Part shown: positions 23,775-34,805 of the stretch, piece after piece | Layout of the letters: each line of letters starts with the position of its first letter | Numbering within the stretch: position 1 is the first letter of the stretch | Notes under the pieces: generated by a model | Database searches by the model: none | What the model was told of the DNA's origin: nothing | What the model saw: only the letters and a program-made list of their open reading frames with translations | Translations under genes and position numbers: made by a program | From: Phellopilus nigrolimitatus | Taxonomy: Eukaryota > Basidiomycota > Agaricomycetes > Hymenochaetales > Hymenochaetaceae | Direction: 5' to 3' | DNA: 64,000 nucleotides | Assembly: GCA_021029095.1 (NCBI GenBank) | Contig: JAJOHG010000043.1 | Span: 62,001 to 126,000, forward strand

Positions 23775-24214
23775 CACTGCAGGTATCCACATAGAATCCC
23801 CCCATGGTGAGTCAATCAGTTGTTTTATTTAAGTGTGGCTTTCTCTACACATTATAGTTTAACCCTTTTGGACACTTTTATCCAAATAGTTTTTTTAACT
23901 TTGTTATGACTTTCTCTGAATAGTATACTTAAACTTCCTTTTCATCTTTGTTCATACAAAAAAGGCTTTGTTATGACTTTCTCTGAATAGTATACTTAAA
24001 CTTCCTTTTCATCTTTGTTCATACAAAAAAGGCTTAACAAACGGGTGCTTTGACAAAAAACATGCCTTTGTTATATACTGTTTGAAGAAAGGCATAGCAA
24101 AGTTAAAAGTTGATTTCGATAAAACTGTCCAAAAGTGTTAAACTATAATATGTGGAGAACACCACAATTAAATAAAACCCACCATGGTCAAATTCCACGT
24201 GGATGCCTGCAGTG
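23775..24214. mobile_element. Non-autonomous TIR element A
   Basis: Starts CACTGCAGGTATCCAC and ends GTGGATGCCTGCAGTG, near-perfect terminal inverts. Subterminal arms also pair (CATGGTGAG../..CACCATGG; ACACTTTTATCC../..AAACTGTCC). Contains a 67-bp tandem duplication. Confidence 0.75.
23901..24034 (+). repeat. 67-bp tandem duplication
   Basis: TTGTTATGACTTTCTCTG begins at 23901 and 23968; the two units are essentially identical, which suggests a recent duplication inside element A. Confidence 0.85.
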
Positions 24215-24623
24215 TAGGTGTTTTGTCATGACCCTCACGTACTAATAAAAGCTCTGGGGGTTGCTTGCCCTGTGACCATCAGATTCCTGTATGCAGGGCG
24301 CACCCTTTCCATGCCTCAAGACCCACACTAAGAGGGAGCAAGGTGCTGTGATGATAGCTCGTCTTCTAGGCTTATACAGGATCAAACAAGTCACCGTCAT
24401 ACTACTGTTGTAGACTTAACTGTTACTTCTCTCTGCAGCAAATCCAAACCTGCTTGAACACGTTCTTTCAATGAGCCATCCTTCAGAAGACAAAGGGGAT
24501 TGGGTTGGATAACACGGCTTTGGAGACCCTGCCCTTTGTACACACCACAGTCCAGTATCTCCAGTTTATCTCCTGGCCAGACAGACAGTAACAAATTGAA
24601 AATTGAAAAAAGTTAAAACATTT

Positions 24624-24936
24624 CACAGTGCTGGCATCCACTTCGAATCACTGCATGGTGAGTTGATTAGTTGTTTTATTTAATTGTGGCTTTCTCCTCA
24701 CATTATAGTTTAACACTTTTTGACACTATTGTTCAAAAACATTTTAACTTTGTTATGCCTTTCTCCAAATGATATACTCTAACTTCCTTTTTGCCTTTGT
24801 CCACGTAAGAAAGTTAAAAAACAATTCAGATAAAAGTGACCAAAAGTGTTAACCTATAATGTGTGGATAAAGCCACAATTAAGTAAAACAACTAATCGAC
24901 TCACCATGGGAGGATTCTAAGTGGATGCCCACAGTG
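24624..24936. mobile_element. Non-autonomous TIR element B
   Basis: The left end CACAGTGCTGGCATCCACTT pairs with the right end AAGTGGATGCCCACAGTG. Internal arms are related to elements A and C. Confidence 0.75.
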
Positions 24937-24978
24937 TCATAAGTACATTTAGCTTGCTTGAGATCGCGTGTGTACGCC

Positions 24979-25366
24979 AAGATTGGCTCCTAAAGGCCAG
25001 ATCGATGTGTGAATACACCAGGTCAGTGTCCCGGAGTTGGTGAAGAGATATATCACTATGGGCATCCACTTAGAATCCTCCCATGGTGAGTCGATTAGTT
25101 GTTTTACATAATTGTGGCTTTCTCCACACATTATAGTTTAACACTTTTGGACACTTTTATCCATTGGCAAAAATAAAGTTAGAAAGGCTTAACAAAGTTT
25201 AAAAACGATTTGGATAAAAGTGTCCAAAAGTGTCAAACTACAATGCATATGTTCAACTCACCATGGGGGAATTCTAAGTGAATGCCCACAGTGATATATC
25301 TCTTCACCAACTCCGGGACACTGACCTGGTGTATTCACACATCGAACTGGCCTTTAAGAGCCAATC
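24979..25366. repeat. Large palindrome enclosing TIR element C
   Basis: The sequence left of element C (about 24979-25053) is repeated as its near-exact reverse complement to the right (25293-25366), including GGTCAGTGTCCCGGAGTTGG and its complement. The element in the middle (25054-25293) is itself inverted, so about 390 bp can fold on itself. Confidence 0.8.
25054..25293. mobile_element. Non-autonomous TIR element C
   Basis: Ends CACTATGGGCATCCACTTAG and AAGTGAATGCCCACAGTG. The subterminal ATAGTTTAACACTTTTGG matches its complement on the right arm. A lone right end of the family lies at about 25368-25391. Confidence 0.75.
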
Positions 25367-25682
25367 TGATTCTAAGTGGATGCCGGCAGTGGAATGGTCC
25401 ACATAAATCGAGGTGCGGAAGAAGCAGAAGAACAAGGAGCTAAGAATCAAATGTTCAACCAGTAGGTGCTAGAATGAGCAGTGCCCACAGCAATGGTGTG
25501 TACAAAGGGCAGGGACTGTGGCATGTACATAGGACAGGGACGTTAGAATTCTCCATGGTTACTCAATTCATTGTTTTACTTAATTGCAACTTTCTCCATG
25601 CAATATAGTTATTTTAATTATTTTTTTTGCTAGTTTTTTTTTTTCACTTTTTTGTCTTTCCCCATACAGAATAATTTAAATG

Positions 25683-25862
25683 GCCACAGGCATCCACTTA
25701 GAACCCTTCTACAGCAAGTCAATCAGTAGTTTATACTGTATGGAGAAAGACATCAAAGCTAAAAGGGTCAAAAGTTTTAACATATACTGCATGGAGAAAG
25801 CCACAGTTAAATAAAACCCCTACTTCACCCACCATGGGGGATTCTAAGTGGACACCCACGTG
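25683..25862. mobile_element. Short TIR element E (decayed)
   Basis: GGCATCCACTTAGAACCC at the left and GGGGGATTCTAAGTGGACACC at the right, with a shorter interior than A-C. Same family, diverged ends. Confidence 0.5.
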
Positions 25863-26036
25863 TGAGCAGGGCTCAGTGAGCTCCGATGAGCAGGATCATG
25901 AAAATGAAAATGTGGCTAACTTGCTCTTGCCCTCTTATACAGTGCCCCAGTTCCTGACAGTGATCCCAATGTCGACCCAACTATGATCACGAAAGCTCAT
26001 ATAGATTGCCACCGGCCTCCATTACATGTCTACTGA

Positions 26037-26203
26037 GTCAGGCTTTTCAGCACAATCAAGACCAGATATAAAACTGGGCTTGCTCGTATCAATGATAGAA
26101 TAGAGACTGTGTACCTTGGCAATCTTCCTCTACAAGTGCATACTATTGACACCAGACTGATGGACCAGTGTATTACTCAGAAAATCCCAGCAGTTGTCGT
26201 ATG
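26037..26203 (+). pseudogene. Transposase-like coding remnant
   Basis: One frame stays open for about 55 codons and reads RLFSTIKTRYKTGLARIND then VYLGNLPLQVHTID. A stop lies directly upstream. It resembles the C-terminal part of a cut-and-paste transposase (possibly hAT type), but the family is uncertain. It sits between TIR fragments and is not intact. Confidence 0.4.
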
Positions 26204-26494
26204 CTGCCGGCATCCACTTAGAATTCCCCCAAGGTGAGTTGAATAGTTGGTTTGTTTAACTGCGGCTTTCTCCATGTATTATAGTTTAACACTTTTGGGC
26301 ACTTTTAGCCATGTCCACACAAAAAAGGCTTATCAAAAGAAACTTGAACAAGACTGTTTGGAGAAAGGCATAACAAAGTTAAAAATTATTTGGATACAAG
26401 TGTCCAAAACTGTTAAACTGTATTGCATGGACAAAGGTGCAATTAAATAAAACAACTAATCAACTCACCATGCAGTGATTCGAAGTGCATGTCA
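26203..26494. mobile_element. Non-autonomous TIR element F (decayed right end)
   Basis: GCCGGCATCCACTTAGAATTC at the left. The right arm CAACTCACCATGCAGTGATTC mirrors the left GAATTCCCCCAAGGTGAGTTG. Internal ACACTTTTGG/CCAAAACTGT arms match the family. Confidence 0.6.
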
Positions 26495-26725
26495 AATCAT
26501 CCTTTATACAGCCTGCAGAGAGAACTGCGACGGCCACATTGGACAAGAAGACGGCAAGAAACTGCGCAGTTACGCTTGAAAACAATAGTATGACGGTGAC
26601 TTGTTTGATCCTGTAAAAGCCTAGAAGACGAACTATCACCACAGGGCAGGGACTGTGGCGTGTACAGAGGACGGGGACATTAGAATCCCCCATGGTTACT
26701 CAATTTGTTGTTTTACTTAATTGTG

Positions 26726-27540
26726 TGGCCATCCACTTAGAACCCTTCTACAGCGAGTCAAACAAGTAGTTTTACTTAATTGTGGCTTTCTCCATGCAAA
26801 ATACTTAATTTTTTTTTTTTTTTTGCTAATTTTTTTTTTTCACTTTTTTGTCTTTCCCCATACAGTATACTTTACCTGGCCACAGGCATCCACTTAGAAC
26901 CCTTCTACGGCGAGTCAAACAAGTAGTTTTACTTAATTGTGGCTTTCTCCATGCAAAATACTTAATTTTTTTTTTTTTGCTAATTTTTTTTTTCACTTTT
27001 TGTCTTTCCCCATACCGTATACTTTACCTGGCCACAGGCATCCAATTAGAACCCTTCTACGGCGAGTCAAACAGTAGTTTTACTTAATTGTGGCTTTCTC
27101 CATGCAAAATACTTAAATTTTTTTTTTTTGCTAATTTTTTTTTTCACTTTTTGTCTTTCCCCATACCGTATACTTTACCTGGCCACAGGCATCCAATTAG
27201 AACCCTTCTACGGCGAGTCAAACAGTAGTTTTACTTAATTGTGGCTTTCTCCATGCAAAATACTTAAATTTTTTTTTTTTGCTAATTTTTTTTTTTACTT
27301 TTTGTCTTTCCCCATACCGTATACTTTACCTGGCCACAGGCATCCAATTAGAACCCTTCTACGGCGAGTCAAACAGTAGTTTTACTTAAATGTGGCTTTC
27401 TCCATGCAAAATACTTAATTTTTTTTTTTGCTAATTTTTTTTTTTTCACTTTTTTGTCTTTCCCCATACGTATACTTTACCTGGCCACAGGCATCCACTT
27501 AGAACCCTTCTACGGCAAGTCAAATAGTTGTTTTACTTAA
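26726..27540. repeat. 151-bp tandem array with poly-T tracts
   Basis: GGCCACAGGCATCCA starts at 26878, 27030, 27181, 27332 and 27483, with a shorter first unit at about 26726. Each 151-152 bp unit holds the TIR-like GGCATCCACTTAGAACCC, GTGGCTTTCTCCATG and two T tracts. The units share the end sequence of the neighbouring TIR elements, so the array probably arose from one of them. Confidence 0.85.
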
Positions 27541-27640
27541 TTGTCGAGTATGAAATACATAAAATTGTAAGAAATAGTTAATATCTGCTGTTCGAAATAA
27601 GGTATTCTTAATCAGCAACCTATTCAACTCACCATACAGG

Positions 27641-28267
27641 ATACAATGTCAATGCCTGCAGTAAAAAAAGATATAAATAAAAAAGACAGAAATAGTGAAG
27701 TTCTAAAGATTTACAATGATAAAAGTATTCTAAATTGTTAAACTTTGCTATACAAAAAAGCTGTACTTAAGTGTAACACAATGTCCAACCTTGCAATATT
27801 TTAAAGGCAGAAAAAACTTGTGTTCTAATATTCACTAATGCAAACAGCAAGGATTGACTGGAAAAAAAAAAAAAGGAATCGTAACTTGCCATGCGGAGCA
27901 ATGGCCCACTACCAAAGTCATGTCGAATGTCTTCTTCGTTCATGAAGCGCGGGCTGTGGAGCAAGTGTACTGGCGCGCGATGATGCATGTGAGCGACGAA
28001 AGCAGCGTCTGGTTAGCCTGAGGCGGTGCACTGGTGGGGCTATATATAAGGTATGTAGATGGATGCAGATTCGTATGGCAATAGATACTCACCATCACCC
28101 CGCCATTTTCTCTCTCAGGCCCGATTATAATCTTTAGAGGAAGAGCTCATCCCTGTCGCGGGTGGATGCTTCCATTCTGCATTGACTACTACTCTGAACT
28201 TCCGAAACAATTGTCAGGTTGCGTGGTGCCTCTCTTTAACTCGCGAATATATTTCTGACCATCTGCC
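27641..28267. other. Intergenic, probable kinase-gene promoter
   Basis: AT-rich to about 27880, then normal composition. A small minus-strand ORF (27767-27988) has no recognisable motif. GCTATATATAAGG near 28037 is TATA-like, but it is about 230 bp from the chosen start. Nothing else seen. Confidence 0.4.
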
Positions 28268-30821
28268 ATGTTATCAGTAGGGTCCTCTATGGCATCTCAA
28301 GAGACAGGACTCGATAGCGATGCTGATTTCTACATCCCCGAGTTTCTATGGAATTTCTGGCTAGAAACATGGTTTGTCTACCAGTCGGTTTATTTGCGCA
28401 TTGTTCACTATTTAACGCTATTCACCATACAATAGTCCAGTTGATCTCAGCAATCGGACTCCTTTCTCAGTTCCACCATACGTTGGGCTGCATGTCTATG
28501 ATACATACAAGAACGAGCTCACTACCGGACTCAGCGACCATCCGTTCTCACGTGGAGTCTTCGACCAGATCAGACGACACGTGCCCGAAGTTACGGAAGA
28601 TCCTGCCTGGGAAGAAGCGAACTCCGCCTTCCGTGCATTGGAGAATGATTCAGAGACTGCCATTCGCTCTCTCCTGCAACAGCTGAACTCGAAAACACGG
28701 TTATCGCAGATGTATGGTCTGAGCTCAGCAAAGAAGAACGACAGATCAGATAAACCCAAGCTGTCTCTGGGGCGACACTCTGTACAAGCACTTCAAAAAT
28801 ATCTTATTTTTCTTCGATTTCGTAATCGAGACACATACGAGAAGCTGTTGAAACTCGCTAACGAAGGCAGTCTTTTTCTGCGCAATTGGGGAACGCATCG
28901 TTCTTGGAAACATCCGATATGGCTAGGCAACGACAAGCGACAGCCCTTTTCAGACTGGATCGAGCTTCTGAAGAGCTTTACTTGCTTTTTTACGGGTAGC
29001 GACTCGAAAAAATGCACCGTTGCCTTCATTTTTGATTGCATCCATCGTCGGTTTAAAAACATACAAGATGCGGAAATTTGCATTGGTATATCTTCTGAAC
29101 CTGACGAATACATCCTAAGCGCGTCTTGTTTTGGAGTCGTGGAGGAGGACGGCGTCGGTAACCTGTAAGTGCATTTGCTACGCTGAATGTTGGAAGCATT
29201 CTCTTTTTTTGACATCAAAATTTCTTGGAGAAACGACACGTTCTATTATTTCTTCCCAATCTCGCCTCACATCGCGATTTACCTGCTTTTAGACGCACCC
29301 CTTTCTATCCCTCCTGAGGAGCGTATCAGTCGTCCACACTTTCTGCACCGCGATGCGCATATTTCGTCCAATATTGACCACGACGTGGAGGCCTCCCTTG
29401 ACGTTTACCAGCGGAACGCACTCCTCTTACAGACACTCCCGCGTTACGTGATCTTCGTGTCTTCTCGCTCAATGATTCGCACGCTCACGTACTACAGTGA
29501 GCGACGCTGGATTCCCGAGAACTTGGACTATAGCAAACTTCTACGAGGGTGTCGAGAAGAGAGCGTTACACACACACTTCTTGTGAAGGCTTCGATTGAG
29601 GTGATTGACCTGACCGATGATGTAACGATGATCGGTGACTATGCCATCTCATATGGCTCGTTTGCTGATGTATGGAAGGGCGTGTGGGTGGACAGATTGG
29701 ATAGAGGAAAGAAACTGGTCGGTATCTTTTCTTATTTAATGATTCATCTCTAGTCTTCATGAACTCCGGAGCAGGTGGCTCTTAAAGTTCTTCGTGCAAA
29801 CTTAGTGGGTTATGTTCACGAAAGACTGCTCAAGGTTCGATATTCTCCTCTAGATTTCAATTCAATAGACTGATTTCTCTTGATTAAAGCGACTGAAAAA
29901 AGAAGTGAAAGCATGGTACCGCTTGGATCATCCTCATGTCGCGAAGCTTTATGGAGTGGTGCAACTTCCAAACTCGTTAGCCATGGTTTCGCCTTGGTGT
30001 GAGAATGGAACGGTTGTCAAATATCTCAAGGAGATCAACCCGGACGCGAGCCGTCTGCAACTTGTCAGTAGTAACATTCGCTGCTTTTTCTGCTCGTTAT
30101 CTGCATCTCTATGCACTTTCATCACGCTATCTGAACTGGGCCTACCCACTGTCCGGCATTTCTTAGCTTTATGAGATAGCATCCGGTGTCTCATATCTTC
30201 ACAGCTGTGAACCAGTTGTTGTACACGGGGATCTCAAGGGCGTAGGTCTATGTCTCATATCCTTATGACCGATGCATCTCATATTGATCATACAATTACA
30301 GTGCAATATCCTGGTCAATGCGGCTGGTCGCGCGCTCATCACCGACTTCGGTTTAGCCAAAGTCAAAGAAGAGATGTCGGATGTCGCTGAACTTCCTACG
30401 TCATTCTTTGCTGGGTCAATTCGCTGGATGGCTCCCGAAATATATAAGGCACAAATCGAAGAAGAATGGAGGCCGCTTGTCTCGACGTACAGTGACGTGT
30501 ATGCTTTCGCGTCTGTCTGCTTGGAGGTGGGTGCTCCGTTAATCCAGTGTTTATTTATATATTGAATTTCACTCATTGCACTGTATGTGTCTATTTCTCT
30601 AGCTCCTGACTGGGCAACTTCCCTATGCGCATCGGCGGTCTGATGCCGTTGTCACGTTAGATATCATGAATGGCGTGAAACCATCAAGAGGCTTACAATT
30701 CGTCGCCGATCCAAAGACTGAGGTGCTTTGGAGCTTAATGAACGAGTGCTGGGATGAGCTTCCACGTGCTAGACCAGATATGCGCAAGATGTGCGAATGT
30801 CTGGAGCATTTAGTAAGTTAG
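28268..30821 (+). CDS. DUF4238-like protein fused to TKL-type protein kinase
   Basis: Exons: 28268-28371, 28451-29164, 29231-29717, 29775-29834, 29890-30063, 30167-30241, 30302-30526, 30603-30821, all in phase. The N-terminal 300 residues read like DUF4238: DFYIPEFLWNF at the start, then QALQKYLIFLRFRNR, ILSASCFGVVEEDG and YYFFPISPHIAIYL. The kinase domain follows: G-rich loop ISYGSFADVWKG, VALKVL (Lys 29784), HGDLKGCNIL (catalytic Asp), DFGLAK, MAPEI and SDVYAFASVCLE. It has the tyrosine-kinase-like/RAF style common in mushroom expansions. It would phosphorylate Ser/Thr (or Tyr) of unknown substrates; the DUF4238 part has no known activity. All key kinase residues are present. The 29718 donor (GTCGGT) is weak. 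Confidence 0.8.
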
Positions 30822-31204
30822 TGGCGCGAGTTTTGTTTTATCTCGACCTCTTCTGCTATACATCATTCATCATTTCCCTTTTATTATGCACTATCGATAC
30901 CGTCTATGTGTATCAGTATGTCTTGGCAAGTTCGCTTACATTCAATCGTTACATCACCATTTTCGTATTTTAATATTCAATTGACACTTTTCACTTTTGC
31001 CGGTGTCAATAGAATCTCTCAAGGCCCCACACATGGCTTGTAATGGAACGCTGATAGCACCTGTTCCCAGTAAGCTCAGATTCGCGACACAAACATATAT
31101 ACATCTCAGAAGACAGGTACAAAAAAGAATAATACGAAGTACCATATTCCATACATCCGAACCTGAAAGTAGCTCCACAATCTCACGTTCCATCACAGGG
31201 CCTT
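30822..31204. other. Convergent intergenic gap
   Basis: 383 bp between convergent 3' ends (kinase plus, Rieske minus). TA-rich, presumably both 3' UTRs and polyadenylation sites. No gene seen. Confidence 0.5.
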
Positions 31205-33346
31205 TTACCATGCAAGTGCCCCGTGCTCATCGCCCAACTGCGAGCAGACTTTGCTAGCGGAGCACGAAGGGCCCGAGGCATCGTCTGCCTGCGAAGCAGG
31301 GCGCGCAGGAGAAATTTCGTGTCCTGCTGCCTTCTCGGCCGCAAGATGCTCCATGCAGAATTCTTCAAAGAAGAGTTAGGAGTGGTAGGATGACTATGTC
31401 ATCGTCACGAGACGCACCGACGACGCGCTCCTGGTAGTAATGGACGCCGTTCTCTCTGTCGGGGTGCACTGCAATGAATGCGATGAGGTACTATTGGGAT
31501 CAAAGCTAGGGCGCAAGTGTAACTTTACGCACGCATGCCCTGCGAGTAGACACCAGCGTTGAGGCCACGCTGCGTGGCTACGCAGAGATCGTAGTCCTCC
31601 TGTTCGACCTGCTCGTAGAACTATTGTGTGGGGCGATAAGTGCTTCTCTGTTATAGAAGTCAGATTCAAATCCCACCTTCATGAACTCGCGAAGCTCCTC
31701 GTACGGGACAGTCTTCCGTCGATAAACCTTAGTGATCGATTAGCCCAGCTACGCAAAACTTTTCAAGATAAGGGAAGTTGACATACGTCGTACTCCATCC
31801 TAGTCTATTTGCAGGAACGGGTCAGCAAGCTGAAATATGCAGGAGATAATTCGAGTGAATGCACATACCTTCGTCGCAGAAATAGGCACTGTACGCATCG
31901 AATACCACATAGTATCGGTAACAGTGACTCCGGTTCTATGTTTAACAATTCTATTAGCAAAGTGCAATTATGGAAGAGAACGTCACGAACGTCGGAAAGA
32001 CGAATGTGAAGGTCGGAGGTGTCTCGTCATCCACACGGCTCGTCGCATTCGGGACTTCGTGACGAGCTGCGTTTTGCAAAGGTGTGACGCGATACTGGTT
32101 GAGATCAAGAGTCTAGTAAAAGCGCGAAAGATGCTTTCATTCTCATATATTTTCACGAATAATGGGGCGAGTCTTACCTTGGCGAATCCAGGGTGACCAA
32201 TTCTAGAATAGCAAGCTCAGCATCACTTCATACTCGCAACCTTCGTTTTCTCAAACATACGAGCAATGATAGCATTCTTGATATCCGTCCATTAGCGTCT
32301 TCCAGTTGTAGTCTCCTTCGACTTGCCAGCTGTACGCGTATCTAGAAAGAAAGTTGATTTTTCAAGTAAGGAAAGCAGTTGACATTATTCGCAAATCGGG
32401 ATCGAAAGCGGCATACGTGTACTTGTCCGGGTTGAAATCGCGCCACTCGTACGAAAGCTGCCCGAAATGCTCCTCGAAGCGCACAGGCGTCGGGGAAGCA
32501 TCGAAGTTGAGGAAGATGAAGCCATGTTCCGTGACGTGCGTGTGCACCTTGAATAAGCCCTGTACATCATTTATTTGTCAGTAGGATAACGGACGAAAGC
32601 AGAAGATGACTAAGTACTCACGTTCGCAGACTTGTCGAAACCTGGGACGGTATCGAACTGGGAGTGGGATGTACTAAGAAAATATCCAGATCGAGATGAA
32701 TCTTACTTTACCTTCGGCGCCTTGACTAAAGCACCCTTCGCATTGTAGCTCCAACCGTGATACTGATGACAAATTGGCTTAGACTCGTATAAATATAAAG
32801 CAAGAATAAAAACTCACCTTGCACCCGACGACGAGCGTAGAGCCGATAGCCTTAGTCACGACAGGGAACGCACGGTGCCGGCAAACGTTGTGGAACGCTT
32901 GGTAATTCCCATCGCGGTCACTAGCAAAGCAAGAGTCTAGACGAAAGCACCAAACAAAAGCAAATCGAATTGCGTACAGAATAATGAAATAGTCAAAAAC
33001 GTAGTTGCCTGTCGTCGTTCTGAGTTTAAGGCACAATTGCGAAGCGTCAAAATGAGCACTCACCGCTAACGTAATCCCCAGGTTTGGTGAAGCGCGAAGT
33101 GTGTGAGGCTAATAGCCATCCCTGCACGGGATTGATAATGAAGACGTGGACTACTTATAGTGACAGCGCACAGATATTTCAACGCACCTTCGAGAAAATA
33201 GCCCTCTTCTCTAGCTGAAAGATTCCCTCGTCGCGGTTCCACCGCGATGGGAGGGTCTTCGGGTTGCGCTGACTCCTGGCGTTCTCTGCGGGAGACTCAC
33301 GATCAGTGTCAAGGGGGGTCGTGCGCTCTGTTGCAGCTGGAGCCAT
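31205..33346 (-). CDS. Rieske [2Fe-2S] oxygenase alpha subunit, choline monooxygenase-like (intact copy)
   Basis: Starts ATG 33346-33344 (MAPAATERTTPLDTD) and ends GDEHGALAW-stop at 31205. The Rieske cluster motif is CRHRAFPV plus GCKYHGWSY (CxH..CxxH). The catalytic-domain iron region reads GDYNWKTLMDGYQECYHCS and GHPGFAK (conserved His residues), with VTDTMWYSMRTVPISATK further on. About a dozen 45-75 nt introns; the reading frame is uninterrupted. Proteins of this group hydroxylate small quaternary amines or aromatic compounds using a separate reductase; the substrate here is unknown. A close paralogue lies head to head at 34806-37020 with the same motif order, so an inverted duplication is likely. 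Confidence 0.85.
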
Positions 33347-34805
33347 TGTTCAAGTAAAGATAATAGGGGTTCTCGACTGTCAGATAAGTAAGTGAACGAT
33401 AGGAGGCTGGCTTATATGGCTCTCAATAGCCGGGGCACGATGATTGGCACGACCGGGATGATCACATTGTCACCTGTCTCGAGCTGAACTCCACCCTACC
33501 TACATACCACGACGTTCTCGTTCGAGAACGGGTGTGTTATGATAGGATAGCGGATTTAGGGTATTGACTCCTCTACGGAGACGTCGGGAGGCCATCATAT
33601 GAATTCCTAGCAGATTGCGCAGTGGCTTATCGACTTTCGCGTTCTTCAGGAGGCCAGCCTCGATAAGCCACTACGCGAGGCTTATTCTCAAGACTGCTGT
33701 TGGAGAGGGACATCAAACTGAACATCCTTTTCCGTGCTAGCCTATCGAGTGTCACGCTGCGAAGCTCGAGAAAAGAGCAAGAAGCCGCTCAGATAAAGAT
33801 TGCCTTGGATAACACTCAGCCGACGGGCAGCTGAACTTGTATACTCTACGTCCGCTCTCCAAGAAACCATATTCAAAGCATTTGTATAGTCGACTCAATA
33901 GGTCATTGAAATTTGACCCGATGACTTGCGCGAACCAGTTCTTCGCCGCCACGTCACATTTGAAAGGTTCTGAATACGCGAAACTCCAGCCACAAGTACT
34001 ATTAAGGATATCATTCGACCAGAGATAAAGGTTGCAGGCATGCATTAGAAGCATCTCGAGACACGGAGAGGCCAGAGATATTATAGATAGCTGATAAGTA
34101 GAGGTGAAGCTTGCAAACGCAACCGAGTCCAAAGTGGTAAGCCCGGATCGGCGCATCGGCACGTATTGAAACATGAACGTCACGCACGGCAGTCCGTCTC
34201 CTGCGAAGTAGCTTTATCCCTTATCCTCTGCACACCTCGCGTAGTAGCCTTGTGTCTAATAGGAAAGAAAGAGCGCATCTGTGTACTCAATGTCGAAGGT
34301 GCATTTGCAGAAAGCCTAGATTCTCTATACGTAACCTCGGAACAGGCGTATTCTCATCATACAATACTCGCCGAAGGATGCTTGGATTTAGATACACTCT
34401 TGCTTTTATATTCCTCTCTTTGAAGCTGCGGTAAATCTTATAGCTTGAGCTAAAGCCTTCATGTCTCTAATTCCTCTCACACCCCCACGAAGCCTTCCGG
34501 CCAACACACTCCGGGCCTTCCAAGCAAGCTTCAATGAAGGATGGAATGCTGAAGCGAGAATGCACTGTGCTTCCAGGACTACACTCCGCTCCCAGGGCTC
34601 GTCAAGCTTCTTTTCATCTGGTCATGCAGCAAGATTTGAGGGTTATCTCGTTGGGACATTATCCGCTTTTCATCCAGCGCTAAACCTGACTAGAGGACCT
34701 GGACTACCAAGAACCGTCGCGCTTTATCAATGGTATAAAGGACGCGATATAGCTTCCCATCACTCCCAATCTACTCTATCTCCCACAACTTTCAGCTCTA
34801 TCGAT
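33347..34805. promoter_or_regulatory. Shared divergent promoter of the Rieske pair
   Basis: 1.46 kb between two start codons. TATA-like sites: TATAAAG at about 34735 (70 bp before the plus start) and, on the minus strand, CATATAAGC at about 33411-33419 (70 bp before the minus start). A perfect 13-bp inverted repeat AGTGGCTTATCGA lies at 33621-33633 and 33660-33672. CGTTCTCG-TT-CGAGAACG is at about 33510. A 143-codon minus ORF (33752-34183) shows no recognised motif and may be a decayed gene. Confidence 0.55.

Larger units (their letters stand above)
23628..27640. other. AT-rich field of short TIR elements and repeats
   Basis: No intact gene. It is filled by related inverted-repeat elements whose ends read CACTG(T)GGGCATCCACTTAGAATCC, a 151-bp tandem array and coding remnants. 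A 60-bp block around 24350-24408 recurs inverted at 26581-26641. A minus-strand fragment at 24397-24594 (CGVYKGQGLQSRVIQPNPL) reads like degraded coding sequence, family unknown. Confidence 0.7.

Noticed and set aside
34461..34805. N-terminal extension of the plus Rieske gene from an upstream in-frame ATG
   Set aside because: A TATAAAG box lies inside it and the paralogue starts at the equivalent of 34806.
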